Source: Henricia sp. BOLD:AAB3569 (lineage: Eukaryota > Echinodermata > Asteroidea > Spinulosida > Echinasteridae). Taken from it: a stretch of DNA of 64,000 nucleotides. Position numbers and translations under genes: made by a program. A model generated the notes under the pieces. It was not told where the DNA came from. It ran no database searches and saw only the letters and a program-made list of their open reading frames with translations. Shown in pieces: positions 1-11,460 of the stretch (positions are counted from its first letter, which is position 1; the number at the start of each line of letters is the position of its first letter). The stretch covers positions 1,488,001 through 1,552,000 of the forward strand of contig JBBELK010000162.1 of NCBI GenBank assembly GCA_037783545.1, given 5' to 3'.

Positions 1-744
1 GCTTCAAAATGACCAAGGACAGTTTTAATGACTAGGGCTAAGAACAGTTTTCTTGACAATTTATGGGAAATACATGTATAGTCTCAAGAAAGCCAATAAT
101 CAAATTGATATACTCAATTTGCCAACGCTCACTGATATTTTCAAACATGGCAAATGTTTATGGATCCCGTATGTAAGACATGTAGAATGGCTCGCTGCTC
201 ACTTTGAATTAAAATGTCCTTGCTTGGGGAAATATTTTGCTGGCTAGTATACATGTACTGTGTGCCGGTATGAACCCATGTGCATTCCAAACTTTCCGGG
301 TTAGGGGGTTTTTTTGGCCTTCAAAAGCGGTCCGCAAAAGAGCAAATAGCCGGCCCCCTTCAGAATGCGCACTCCTGCAGTAGGCCCTCTCTCGTTTTCC
401 TTTCTTAAGAGCAATATATCATATAAATATTGCGGCGAATAAGACTCCAGGCACCACTTTGAGAATCGGAAATGCTGTGATATTCTTAACTTTGATTAGT
501 TACCCCGCACCGTTTTTGCAAGTGCGTTTAAATTTTGTGGGTTAGGGGGTTTGTTTTTTGCCTTCAAAAGCGGGCAGACGCACCCCGTCCCGCAATAGGG
601 GGTGAGGATATTTTATGTCCGTTCGCAATAGGGGGCCTTTTTTTTTTAGTGACAATGCACATGGGTTCGTCCGGCATACATGTACAGAGTGAACCTCCCA
701 GGACATGTACCCAGGTTTGGAGGAACAAAGCACAGGGTAATCAC
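1..744. other. Anonymous sequence, no gene recognised
   Basis: No domain, splice-bounded exon or transposon end was recognised here. Two similar stretches near 300-360 and 540-645 share the words GTTAGGGGGTTT and CCTTCAAAAGCGG, so a short dispersed repeat is present in two direct copies. Confidence 0.4.
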
Positions 745-901
745 CTTCTTTAAGACTGTCTTTGTCAGAATCATCATCTTCGTCAGAATCATTTGAGTTG
801 ACGTAAATCTTCGAGTTTGTTGGGTTTACAATGGTGATGTTATCCGTTCCTTTCACCTTGACAAAAACTCTGTTGCTGTCCCTATGTGTACTTTCCTCCA
901 T
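745..901 (-). CDS. Possible first coding exon, acidic protein, unknown
   Basis: On the minus strand an ATG at 901 opens a frame of about 52 codons that ends at a good donor (AAGAAG then GTGATT, exon end 745). The peptide has a basic and hydrophobic start (VFVKVKG, ITIVNPTNSK) and ends in an acidic run (DSDEDDDSDKD). An AG acceptor lies just upstream of the ATG (TTGGCAG), so this could also be an internal exon. Any further exons would lie to the left, outside the window. I recognise no family. The composition and splice signals look more like real coding sequence than neighbouring frames do, but chance is possible. Confidence 0.3.
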
Positions 902-2245
902 GGTTCCTGCCAATGGATGCCAAATAAAAACATTTTTTTAAGATTAAATATTTTGTTTAAAGTGTGCTTAAAGATTTGGCACATTAACTACATGTACTAC
1001 CTGACATTTAAAATGTGGGTCATTTTTTTGTATTCGCCCTTCGGCAGGAAGCCTGAACATAATGGCCAATGGCTTTAAAAACCACAGCAATATTTCAACT
1101 TTAGGTGATTATCATTACTGTTCTAATTCTTTTTCCTTTTCACCGCTTGCACAGAACCTACATGTACATGTAGGGTAGGCTTTCCTTGCATGAACAATGA
1201 CTCCCTCGTGTCGTTACCATGCCGGTTGCTGTGACGTTGACTTTTGTGTATTCTAAAAGATGATGTACCGGGTATGCCTAGAAAGCCTGGTTTTAAACGC
1301 GACCGTGCAAGTGGTGAATACTGTGACAACACATTGCTACGTTAAGTTGCTCATTCAATATTTTATTTTCAAACCCCCAAAATGCATTGAACATGTTGAA
1401 CTACATGTATGAACATGATGAAGTGTAATTACGCTATAGGGTATATTCCTATAGGTACATGTATATTCGACCAGCCTTAATTAAAAATGTACTCAATATC
1501 AAACAACTAAATAACCGGTATGCTAAAATCGTAATTAACCTACAGACTGTCTTGTTTAAGTCACACCATCAATTGGCGATTTGGGTACTAACCCAATATA
1601 GCTCAAACAATAAAACAAAAATGAGTTTGAAACATAAAATGAAGAAGCGTCGTGATTTAATGTGATCGCCTTATGGGATCCAGTACACACTATTCTGTGG
1701 CGTCAGTTTAGACGTCCTTTGGATGGAATGGTGATTTTTAATGAACCTTTGGTCATTTTGCATGCTGATCATTACCAGTAAGAAATTGCCAGACTAAAAA
1801 GCTGTCTTGTGTTTAAACAATGGGTACGGTAGTCGAAAAACACATCACTATTTCACTTCAGTGCTTGGATATTCTATCACTTAATGCTTTGCTGAAACAT
1901 GTGTGTTTTCTGTATTATCGAATGTGTTGTAACTGTAGGCACGTACCAATTATTTTCAAAAACCACCAATCACGATTTTTTTAGATCTAAACAAATCTAC
2001 AATGAATCTGCTTTACAAAACACTTTGTTTTATTTATATTGACCCAATGGTTGATTTTGTATGATTTTTTGAAGTGTTATTATATCAGAATTTCTGGACC
2101 TACTCTGCATACATTTGTACATGTACATGTACGTCGGCTTGGGGAATGGGAATTTGATTATCATGTGTAATTGATAAAAACGAAGGTGTGTACGTAAGTT
2201 TTGAGAGTATTTCAGCCAGAGAGGTACCGGTATTGTACCGGTAGT
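902..2245. other. Anonymous intergenic or intronic DNA
   Basis: AT-rich sequence with no recognisable domain or transposon end. A minus-strand frame at 1123-1332 is open but has no homology I recognise, so it is not called. Confidence 0.4.
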
Positions 2246-4218
2246 ACCTGTAGAGATTTTGATTTTACCAAAGAATTGCAATTTCCAGTAAAAAGACTTG
2301 CCTAAAAATTTTATTACCATTTTTAGCGACGAAATTGATGGGGAAAAAAATGGTTCTAGATTGAAAGTAACGGCATAATAATAATATTTTCAATACAAAC
2401 AATAAAAAAGACCACAGTATACAGTATACAGTATTTGGAAGTAGACACCACCTTGCCACTCAACCCATCAAACTTAATACACTGGGCATGGCAACACAAA
2501 CATGACAAACTCTAATCGGTAAGTTTCATGATGTTTCTTTGTGCAATATCGCCTTATAAAATGCACATTTACATACCGGTAGGAAGTTTCATTATTTGGT
2601 AACATGATATGTTTCCTTATTCGGCAGCGTTTCCTTATTCTGAGTTTTCCCGTACTGGTCTAGGCAATAAACCTTATCGACGTTCTCAAGGCATCATGGG
2701 ATTGGATGACAAATGAAGCTGGGAATTTTCTCACAAACCTATGGGGCTCTGGGACATGACAATGTTGAGCATCGATTTCATTCTCATTTCTGTGAACATT
2801 GTGAAGCGATTAATCTTCCCACACGCTTTGGATCAAGGAAAGATGCAATTTTTGACAAATATAATTTTTATTTGAATTGAGCTTAGAAGTTACATACACA
2901 TGTAGATGAAATAAATTAAGAAAACTCGCCTTTTTGAACGGTGCCAGTTCGTAGCATTATCGAAGGGCTGTCACGATTGGTTGAGCCAGGGTTGAGCTAC
3001 TACAATGTACAATGTACGTTAGACTTAGAGCCATATGTATACATTGAACACGGATTTCGGTGAATTTATATATCGATACATGTACCAGCTTATTCAATTC
3101 TAAGATATACTTCCCACTGATACTTCCGTTGTTGCATTTCTGAGATAAATAAATTATAAATTTACCATGTTTACTGCATGAAGTAATGCACAAAATGACG
3201 TGGCGAGCGGTCTGTGGGTAAGCGCGACAACAGAGGGCGCTGCGTGCTCGCGTGAATGGTTATCTTGTGCACTAACTAAAGGCAATTTTTGAAGAAAACG
3301 TGATTTTTCTACAGAAAAGCAACATTTGCGACAAAAGTGCAAATGGGAAGTACATACTCTTAAAATTACATAATCTGTTGATTCCAGGAGGTAATTTCCT
3401 TAAAATCTCTGTTCAATGTATACGAAAAAGTACAAACTGGTGCTGTGCATTATTTTAAATTTTCTCAGTTACAGTTAAAATAAAAATGACATTTGTCAAA
3501 AATTGCATCTTTCCTTTATGAAGAACGTGTGGGAAGATCACATGTCATAAATCAATTCACATAAATGAGAATAAAATCAATGAATATTGTCATGTCCCCA
3601 GAGGTTTGTGTAAAAATTGCATGGAAAATTGCCAGCCTCATTTGTCATCCAATCCCATTGTTGACTGATTGATTATGAGAACGTCGATATAAACCTTATC
3701 GACGTTCTCAAGGCATCATGGGATTGGATGACAGATGAAGCAGGGAATTTTCACACAAACCTATGGGGCTCTGGGGACATGACAACGTTCATCGATTTCA
3801 TTCTCATTTCTGTGAAGCGATTAACATGTGATCTTCTCACACGCTTTTGATCAAGGAAAGATGCAATTTTTGACAAATATAATTTTTATTTTAATTGAGC
3901 TTAAATTAAATAAACCAAGAAAAGTCAACTTTTTGAACGGCGCCAGTTTGTACCATTATACTGGTACATGTAGAGAGGTTGTCACGATTGGTTGAGCCAG
4001 GGTTGAGCTACTTCCAAATACTGAAAGGCACCCAGCTGGGCCCAGGCCTGTTTTTTGCTGATATATGCTTCTGCTTGGCGGCATGGATGGCTTTCAAGAT
4101 CAGCACTTTTTTTTCCCCATCAAAATCTTTGCTCAAAATGGAATCTTTAGGCAAGTCATTTTACAGGAAATTGCTATTTTTGGTAAAATCGAAATCTCTA
4201 CACGTTCTACATACCTCC
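2246..4218. repeat. Mosaic of dispersed repeat R1, direct and inverted copies
   Basis: Two blocks recur. Block a (GTAGAGATTTTGATTTTACC ... TATTTGGAAGTAG) is at 2250-2445 and, inverted, at 4005-4210. Block b (words such as GACGTTCTCAAGGCATCATG, GGATTGGATGACA and GGAAAGATGCAATTTTTGAC) is at 2669-2885 and 3692-3905, and inverted at 3415-3690. The copies at 3415-3690 and 3692-3905 abut head to head around GAGAACGTCGAT/ATCGACGTTCTC, forming a palindrome of about 490 bp. A further complete copy lies at 8041-8590. No transposase was seen, so this is a non-autonomous family. Confidence 0.65.
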
Positions 4219-4630
4219 CTGGCTGAAATAGTCTGAAAAGTGGCGTACACTAGTCCGTAAAACCCGAATCTTTCAGGAGCAATCATACCACATGTCACCC
4301 AGTGTTTCCTCCATTTTAAGATGGCGCCGATTGCGTCTCGGCTTAGACTCGGCGCAGTCGATCTTTGGGCCACCAGCACAAGCACAGTACAGACAATGGG
4401 GGCGCTGTTCACAATTATTTGCTCTTGCCTGTGTGGCATTAACCGTACTGCCGGCGCCCCGCCTGGCCTAGCGAATCCACAGTCAATGACGCGTTATACG
4501 TTAAAGATGTTATATTTCCCCTGGGATTTCAGGGCATGCATCTCTGAATATTGTTTTTAATTGATAGTTTGTTAGAAAACCTACATGTATACAAGCTGTT
4601 TAGTTATCGACTAATTACTCTCAATCTTTC

Positions 4631-5004
4631 AGAATTTGATTTTAGACTTGCGTCGGGGAAACTGAATGTTAAGTAAGGTTGTTTTTGCCCCTACCCGACG
4701 CAATTATAAACACTGTATACTCAGTGCCTTCCCGAGACACTATGAAAAACTTCATAGCGTGCTCGGGTGGGACTCGAACCCACGACCTCCTGCATACATG
4801 GCTAGCTCGGTGGTCGAGTGGTTAAGACATCTGCCATGTATGCAGGAGGTCGTGGGTTCGAGTCCCACCCGAGCACGCTATGAAGTTTTTCATAGTGTCT
4901 CGGGAAGGCACTGAGTATACAGTGTTTATAATTGCGTCGGGTAGGGGCAAAAACAACCTTACTTAACATTCAGTTTCCCCGACGCAAGTCTAAAATCAAA
5001 TTCT
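4631..5004 (+). mobile_element. tRNA-derived SINE forming a perfect foldback (172-bp arms)
   Basis: Positions 4631-4802 are the exact reverse complement of 4833-5004 as read base by base, with a 30-bp spacer at 4803-4832. The spacer carries an A-box-like segment (GGTCGAGTGGTTAAG). The right arm carries an anticodon-like stem-loop (TCTGC CATGTAT GCAGG) and a canonical T-arm (GTGGG TTCGAGT CCCAC). The acceptor ends GCTCGG and CCGAGC also pair. The loop has A where tRNAs have U33, so this is a SINE head and not a functional tRNA. The tail contains paired CTTGCGTCGGGG words also seen in the SINE at 28261. Confidence 0.75.
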
Positions 5005-5053
5005 GACTAATTGCAATCCCGTTGCGAAATGATTCGAATCGGCCATTCAACAC

Positions 5054-5110
5054 CGGCTAGCTCGGTGGTCGAGTGGTTAAGACATCTGCCATGTATGCAG
5101 GAGGTCGTGA
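5054..5110 (+). mobile_element. Truncated head of the same SINE
   Basis: The segment repeats the tRNA-like head from GGCTAGCTCGGTGGTCGAGT through the CATGTAT loop to GCAGGAGGTCGTG, then diverges inside the T-arm. It is a 3'-truncated copy 250 bp from the palindromic one. Confidence 0.65.
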
Positions 5111-5265
5111 CTTCAAGTTGGACTTGTGGCAAATTGCTGCAGTTTTCTCCCCCAGTTTCGTCATGGCTTACAACAGGAAACATGTAAAACAAACTCAAAC
5201 AGCCATGGATGACAAAAGTTTCAGGACGTTTTAGAAAAAGGTGGATACTTTTGTGCACAGTTTAA

Positions 5266-5624
5266 AGGAGTGTGACCAGATCACTTTTTTTTACCCATAA
5301 CTCCCCGGGACTTACCTTATGGGTCATGAGATTTTTATATCATAACGTCCGTTATATTTTTCTGATTACGAAACTGAAACTCCCGCGCTTCTAGGCCGCA
5401 TATTTCCGAGGATATCGTCGAAAATCCACCGATTATTTGTAAACTAATTTTCCAGTATCAACGTTTATCCGCTGAAAGCATACTCGATAGTTTTGTTCAA
5501 TTTTTTACTGGAAATTGCGAATGTTTTCGGGTTTTTGGGACATGGGAGGTGTGTATGGGAGTTACTTGATAATATTGGTAAGTTACATCGAAAACTATTT
5601 TCCAGAAACTCTGGTCACGCTCCT
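5266..5624. mobile_element. TTAA-type MITE (359 bp)
   Basis: The element is flanked by TTAA at 5262-5265 and 5625-5628. The termini are AGGAGTGTGACCAGA and, inverted on the right, AGGAGCGTGACCAGA (one mismatch in 15). TTAA duplications are characteristic of piggyBac and Kolobok transposons. There is no coding capacity, so it is a non-autonomous derivative. Confidence 0.8.
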
Positions 5625-6387
5625 TTAATGTGATTTTTCTGTGTTTGCCTCACATCGTGACCTTGGTCATGAATATGCATATTTTCATTAGCATAAAAAC
5701 TAAAAACCTTTGTTTTAACCCCCAAAACAAGCTCCAAATGGGATTTTTATGAATGTAACTCAGTTTAGTGATTTCATATCATATACATGTATTTCATTGA
5801 TAAAAATCCCAAATAAGGGGCCCTTTGAGGCATTTCCATTAGTCAAAGAAACAAATCATACTTAATTCGTCGTTGAGACATTGGCAACCGTGTAAACAAC
5901 CTAATTTTTATACACTGACAATCTTTTTTGGGGTCTAGCTGTAAGTTGATTTCGAAATATTGACAAGATTAAAAGTAATTAGTCGATAACTAACTACAGT
6001 ATCAATTAAAAACAATATTCAGAGATGCATGCCCTGAAATATCAGGGGAAATATAATATCTTTAACATATAATGCGTCATTGACTGTGGATTCGCTAGGC
6101 CAGGCGGGGCGCCGGCAGTACGGTAAATGCCACACAGGCAAGAGCAAATAATTGTGAACAGCGCCCCCATTGTCTGTATACCGTGCTAGTGCTGGAGGCC
6201 CAAAGATCGACTGCGCCGAGTCTAAGCCGAGACGCAATCGGCGCCATCTTAAAATGGAGGAAACACTGGGTGACATGTGGTATGATTGCTCCTGAAAGAT
6301 TTGGGTTTTACGGACTAGTGTACGCCACTTTTCAGACTTTATTTATTTCAGCCGTGCGCAGCACGCTGGTATATTGTGATCGTCCGA

Positions 6388-6439
6388 TTTCTTTCTTTCT
6401 TTCTTTCTAAATTCTTTCTTTCTTTCTTTCTTTCTAAAT

Positions 6440-6478
<39 letters not shown>

Positions 6479-6495
6479 AAATTCTTTCTTTCTTC
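6388..6495. repeat. (TTTC)n microsatellite interrupted by TAAA
   Basis: Runs of TTTC or CTTT are broken at regular places by CTAAATT. Open frames across it encode only KKER-type low complexity and are artefacts. Confidence 0.9.
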
Positions 6496-6539
6496 GGGCA
6501 AACGGTCACGTGACATCACATATCTGCTAATAACTGCCA

Positions 6540-7200
6540 AACGCCGTGGCCGATTTCAACCAGATTTGGACAGAGTCTTCCTTGACCGGAGTCCTATCTT
6601 GGGTGACCACCACGTGATGTCAATGGTCAACTACTGGTCACTACTGGTCATTTTCTCCAAAATTATAAAATGCTTCTTCTTCCACAGTCTTGACCCAATT
6701 AATGTCAAATGTGGTCAGTAACATATTTGGACCAAGCTACATATGGGTTGTTCACAGAATTTGGCCATCGGCTACCTAATGGTCAGTACGGGTCATTTTC
6801 TTTGGAATGACCCAAATGCTATATGTGCCAATATTTGCCCAAATCCTTTGTCGTTTTCAGCCAAATTTGGACAGGATCTTCGTTGATCCGAGTCCCATCT
6901 TATACAAAATGCTTCTTAAGAGTTCTATAGGTCATTGGTCAGTCCAGTGGCCGAAATTTTCAACTTGGTCGTATGGCAACATGAAGGTCATTTTCGGGGT
7001 CAGCGAGGAAGCGCAATTTTTTTGAGGTGGTGGTCAGTGGTCAGCAGTGGCCGAAATTTTTAATTTCGTCCAAAATGGACTTTGGGTAGTATTTTTGGAA
7101 TCTACGTTCAATGGCGAGCTCAAAAATACCAAACATCGACAAAACTGACCACTGGTCAGTTTTGGCCGAAATTGTAAACTTTGTCAAGTAGACTAAAAAA
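6540..7200. repeat. Degenerate tandem duplication of about 300 bp, rich in TGGTCA
   Basis: The passage near 6549 (GATTTCAACCAGATTTGGAC ... CCGGAGTCCTATCTT) recurs near 6849 as CAGCCAAATTTGGAC ... CCGAGTCCCATCTT, and the word TGGTCA/TGGTCAGT repeats throughout. No protein family was recognised in either strand. Confidence 0.45.
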
Positions 7201-7849
7201 GTTACATGCGAAGAACTTAGGCCTACACAAATCAGAATAACAAAAAAATGCATTTTTTTTGTCCAGTCACGATTGGAACTCGCTGTTTGTTTATTTCATC
7301 AATGACAAAATAAAATTCAAAAGTGCGATACCCTCACCTGGTTTTATAAATCACTACTGGGTGATTCACAATACAAATTTACGTATGAATACATCGCATT
7401 CATGATCCTCGGCGATTGCTACACACAGTATATATACAAGTCATGCACGTGTTTGTACATGTAGGACCATGCACAACATACAGCGGTGGCCTAGAGGGGT
7501 ATATCCAATTGCTCAATTGCAATACCCCCTAGTCTTTCTCCTGGTCGTTTTTATGATGCGCGCTCACGCGCTGTATTGCTCGGATGGTGAATTGCATGTA
7601 GCCGGAACGAAAACGGCCAGGAATATCGGTACATTCTTGGCAATGCTGTACGTACGTACATGTATATGCTGTATGTGACACTGGAGCAGTGCCAGTTCAA
7701 AAAAACTATATGCATCAGAATCTTGATTTCCAGTCAAATGTTTCCCCAACATTCTACATTGTTCAAAGGTCAGAAAAACCTTTCATAAAAGCTATTTCAG
7801 GCTGATATCCGTGCTTCGTGAAGCACATGAGCTCTAGTTTTTTTTAAAA

Positions 7850-8037
7850 TTTATTTACCACATCCAACAGCGGAGGGACCGCCATTTACAGGAATAGGAG
7901 CAAGTGTGGTTGAGTGCCTTGCTCAAGGGCACAGGTGCCACAACCCATCGTGGCCCGGAATCGAACCTACATTCTAGTACTATATAGCACAGGAACTTAA
8001 GTTCGACGCACTAGACCGCTCGGCCATAACACCCCGT
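7850..8037 (-). mobile_element. tRNA-derived SINE, minus strand
   Basis: Read on the minus strand the copy starts with a tRNA-like head (GGTGTTATGGCCGAGCGGTC A-box region and GTAGGTTCGATTCCGG B-box). It continues into the shared body CCTGTGCCCTTGAGCAAGGC ACTCAACCACACTTGCTCC. The body matches the SINE at 14168. Confidence 0.7.
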
Positions 8038-8040
8038 GGA

Positions 8041-8590
8041 GGTATGTAGAACGTGTAGAGATTCTGATTTTACCAAAAATAGCAATTTCCTGTAAAATGA
8101 CTTGCCTAAAGATTCAATTTTGAGCAACGATTTTGATGGGGAAAAAAAAGTGCTGATCTTGAAAGTCACCCATGCCACCAAGCAGAAGCATATATCAGCA
8201 AAAAACAGGCCTGGGTGCCTTTCAGTATTTGGAAGTAGGGTTGAGCTACCATGTTAGAGCCAATCAGGTGCGTTCTTTTGTAAAATACAAACTTGTGCTG
8301 TGCATTATTTTAAATTTTCTCATTTTATTTTATTTTACTAGGGCTTACAGTTAGAATAAAAATGTTAGGCCTATTTGTCAAAAATTGCATTTTTCCTTGA
8401 TGAAGAATGTGTGGGAAGATCACATGTCAATCGCTTAACAGAAACGAGAATAAAATCAATGAACATTGTCATGTCCCCAGAGCCCCATAGGTCTGTGTGA
8501 AAATTGCCAGCTTCACTTGTCATCCAATCCCATGATGCTTTGAGAACGTCGATAAGGTGGATTCGATAAGGTTTATTGGTTTATGATACC
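8041..8590 (+). repeat. Full-length copy of repeat R1 (blocks a and b)
   Basis: Block a (8045-8250, from GTGTAGAGATTCTGATTTTACC to TATTTGGAAGTAG) and block b (8300-8590, ending CATCCAATCCCATGATGC TTTGAGAACGTCGAT) stand in the same orientation. This probably shows the original order of the family seen scrambled at 2246-4218. Confidence 0.6.
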
Positions 8591-9092
8591 GGGTACATGG
8601 GGTAGGCTTACTTTTAGAAGGCTAAAAGTGTTTTTTTAGACGTTTTTATTGGGACGTTATCATTTTCTATATAACACTTTTAGCCCTTTGACAATTTACC
8701 CCCATTCGCCATGTGGGTCTCTCCACGAAGTTGGGGCAAAAAATGTGACATTGGTGTCAAAATTTCAAAAGCGGTATTTTTCTTTTTCTTTTCCAATTTT
8801 AGTTAGCCTATATGTTGGTGGTTAAGAAACAAAGAGGCAATTCCTATACATCAGCACCAGAAATAACATACCAGTTCAAAATCTGTATGTCACTTCCAAA
8901 AATACCGATGCTACATGGACGCCAAATCACATTTCCTCACTCTTTCCTTTCATTACAGTTTAGTATTTAATCAATGTTTTTATTGATTAATTTCCCACCT
9001 GATGCATTGAAAACATAAACAGCATAAAGTTTTTCATGTGTTGAACATAAATTCCAATTACAAGGTGTTGATTATTGGTAAATACATGTCCT

Positions 9093-9721
9093 GCAGCCGA
9101 TTTCACGAAACAGTGCGTAACTTGCGCCATAAACGGTTATGGCGCAAGACTTACGCCATAAAGTTATGCCGTAGCTGCGCAATTACTTAAAATCGATTTC
9201 ACGAAACTCTTCTTAGCTGCGCAACGTTTATTTTTTCACTTTAGCACTTGTAACTTCTAGGACGAGGCTAATTTCTAGTTTATCAACGACTATTTGATGC
9301 TTGCGCTTGATAAAATAGTCGTACATAAAACATACGTCGTTGTTTTTCACAAATTTTGCACGGTCATCATGGCTTCCGTCGCGAGTCATAATGCGTCGAG
9401 TCGCAGATTTCACCGATAAAGGCCGTTTTCTACAAACGGAAGGCTGGGGTTCAGTTCGTTGACGATGCGGTAAATAAGCACGTGTAGCTAGCTGCATTAT
9501 CGCCATTTTCCACTGTCCTACGACACATTTTTCCAACTTACGCCACCAAAAACCATTGCGCAAGTTACGCCACATTTTATGGCGTAAGTCGGCGAGTTGC
9601 GCCACATCCTGATGTGGCGCATCTTACGTGAAACGCTTATTAACTTATTGCGCAAGTTACGCAATAACTTATGGCATAAGTGGACTTACGCAATTGCGTA
9701 AAGTTTCGTGAAATCGGCTGC
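9093..9721. mobile_element. Palindromic MITE with GCAGCCGATTTCACGAAAC ends
   Basis: The left end GCAGCCGATTTCACGAAAC is repeated inverted at the right end (GTTTCGTGAAATCGGCTGC, ending 9721, with A before GTTTCG). Subterminal stretches are made of small palindromes such as GCGCAAGTTACGC and TTATGGCGCAAG. The internal 125-codon minus-strand frame has no recognised domain. A shorter relative lies at 45709-45847. Confidence 0.7.
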
Positions 9722-9885
9722 TGGCTCATCAAAAAGCGCTAATGTCCTATCACGTTTGTTTTAAAACACTTAGAGAAGCAGGCACCGACTTCAATCAGTT
9801 ACATATTGTGGAAGGAGCCCCACGCATCATAATTTCACTGTTGAATGTGTATATGATACAAGTTTATTCCCGTGGTGCCTGTTCA

Positions 9886-10870
9886 CATGTACCGATGCTA
9901 CATGGACACCATGTCCCGTAGCGTTGGGACTATTAGTGTATACTGAACCGCATAAGAGAAAGAATCGTTTTGAGTTTCAATATTCATGAATAATTCAAGA
10001 TTACAATTAATTGCAATATGTTTACAAGCTTTACCATTTATTTAGTCCATTTATTTCATGCCAATTTCATACCGATGCTACATGGACACCATGTCCCGTA
10101 GCGTTGGGAAGACCAGTGATGCACTGAGCCTCTTTAAAATGTCATTATGAGTAGGACATTTTTTGAATTGTAAATATTCTTGAATATATCAAGATTAAAA
10201 TTAATTACATTATGTTTACAAGAATTGCTATTTATTCAGGACATTTATATTATGCCAATTTCGTACTGATGCTACATGGATACCGTGTCCCGTAGCATCA
10301 GTAATAGCTATTATACTGAATTACATCGAGAAGAAGAAATGTTTTGAGTGACCAATATTCTTGAATGAAGTGAATGATAAGTGCAAGTCTTTTACTGGTG
10401 TACAATTATATTATTTTATTGATTGGACATCTGCCACACTCCAATAATGTTATTATTCTTACCGATGTCACACATGGACGCCATTTTTTCCAAGTTAAAT
10501 TCTGATCACACACACAGTACACAGAACTGAAAGCCCACACCAATAGATTTCCAACTGATTTCCCTCAAACTACAGCATGTTCTATTTGTATTTAGTTGTA
10601 GTTGTTTCCTGACACTCACAATAATCTATTCTGATGCTACATTTTTACTATTGGACGCCACAAGATATGGGTTTCATACATCAGTCAATGGCACAAAATT
10701 CTGAAAGGGAAATTTGTTGTAGCTTTTATGTAAGTTTTAGGACAGAAACTTAGAGGACTTTTGAATATAATTTGCAATTGTACACCTTACAGTATTCAAT
10801 GGATTTGATTCACCTCCCAATGCTACAAACTGGTATTTCATGGACGCCACGTGTAGCATCGGTAGGTGTA
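9886..10870 (+). repeat. Diverged tandem array, about 170-195-bp period, with a conserved hairpin motif
   Basis: The motif ACCGATGCTACATGGAC recurs at about 9890, 10072, 10268, 10463, 10632 and 10822, with an outlier at 8905. The text between motifs is AT-rich and diverged. In the best copies the motif continues ACCATGTCCCGTAGC, so ACATGG/CCATGT form a stem and GCTAC/GTAGC a second stem. The last copy is rearranged (GGACGCCACGTGTAGCATCGG). Confidence 0.65.
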
Positions 10871-11460
10871 TTTTTGTAGTGCTATCTGGACAACAAAAGT
10901 TATCGTGACAATTTTGGTTAAGGTACCCCAGATAACTTTGTGTCATACAGTTTTAAGTTAAAGTATATTCTGATTTTTGCCTTTTTCCTATCAACAAAAT
11001 ATTTACTTCTAAAAATAAGGTCAATGCATGTCACAAAAATCAATTAAAAAAGACTATGATTACCTTGATTATCTTTTATTTTCCGTCTAGAAAATATTTG
11101 GACGTTTTTGGTTTAATGGCTGTGCAGAACTTCAACTTGATGTTTACAAAAACCATAATTTTTTTATACCAGTTGGAGTTTAAACGAGAAAAACCTGTTG
11201 AGAAACCCACAGTGGGTGCTCTAGTGCATTTGCCCCAACTTCATGGAGTGACCCATGTTGAATTTTCCTGCACGACCAAAATGGCCGCCGAACTCCAAGC
11301 AGAATTTTCATTTTACAATCAAAATTAAACATTGAAAAACTTACCACGGAAGTCCCTGGAATCTCCAGAATTTAGCACCAAGGTCCGTTTTCCCCGATGA
11401 TTCTTCTAAACAGGAAAAAAACTAGTCCAACGTCATTTTTTTTCACATTTTACAATGAGC

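Larger units (their letters stand above)
4221..6353. repeat. 2.1-kb inverted repeat with arms of about 400 bp
   Basis: The left arm (4221-4629) and right arm (about 5967-6353) are reverse complements with scattered substitutions and a gap of about 30 bp in the right arm. Shared words include GTGGCGTACACTAGTCCG, GGCGCCGATTGCGTCTCGGC and GCCTGGCCTAGCGAATCCAC. Between the arms lie a SINE palindrome (4631-5004), a SINE head fragment (5054-5110) and a TTAA MITE (5266-5624). It is either two inverted copies of one element or the long terminal repeats of a foldback element. No flanking target duplication was recognised. Confidence 0.7.
8703..11262. mobile_element. Possible 2.5-kb non-autonomous element with terminal inverted repeats
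   Basis: The left segment near 8708-8742 (CATGTGGGTCTCTCCACGAA then GTTGGGGCAAA) and the right segment near 11227-11262 are reverse complements over about 31 bp with roughly four mismatches. They bracket the hairpin-motif tandem array and one nested MITE. No transposase frame was found inside, and the exact ends and target duplication were not established. Confidence 0.4.

Noticed and set aside
4803..4879. Free-standing tRNA gene (anticodon TGT)
   Set aside because: The cloverleaf is fair but lacks U33, lies within a palindromic SINE and has truncated copies nearby.
6343..6540. KKER-repeat frame
   Set aside because: It is translation of the (TTTC)n microsatellite.
9886..10870. CRISPR-like array
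   Set aside because: Repeats are long, diverged and irregularly spaced in an intron-bearing animal genome; there are no cas genes.
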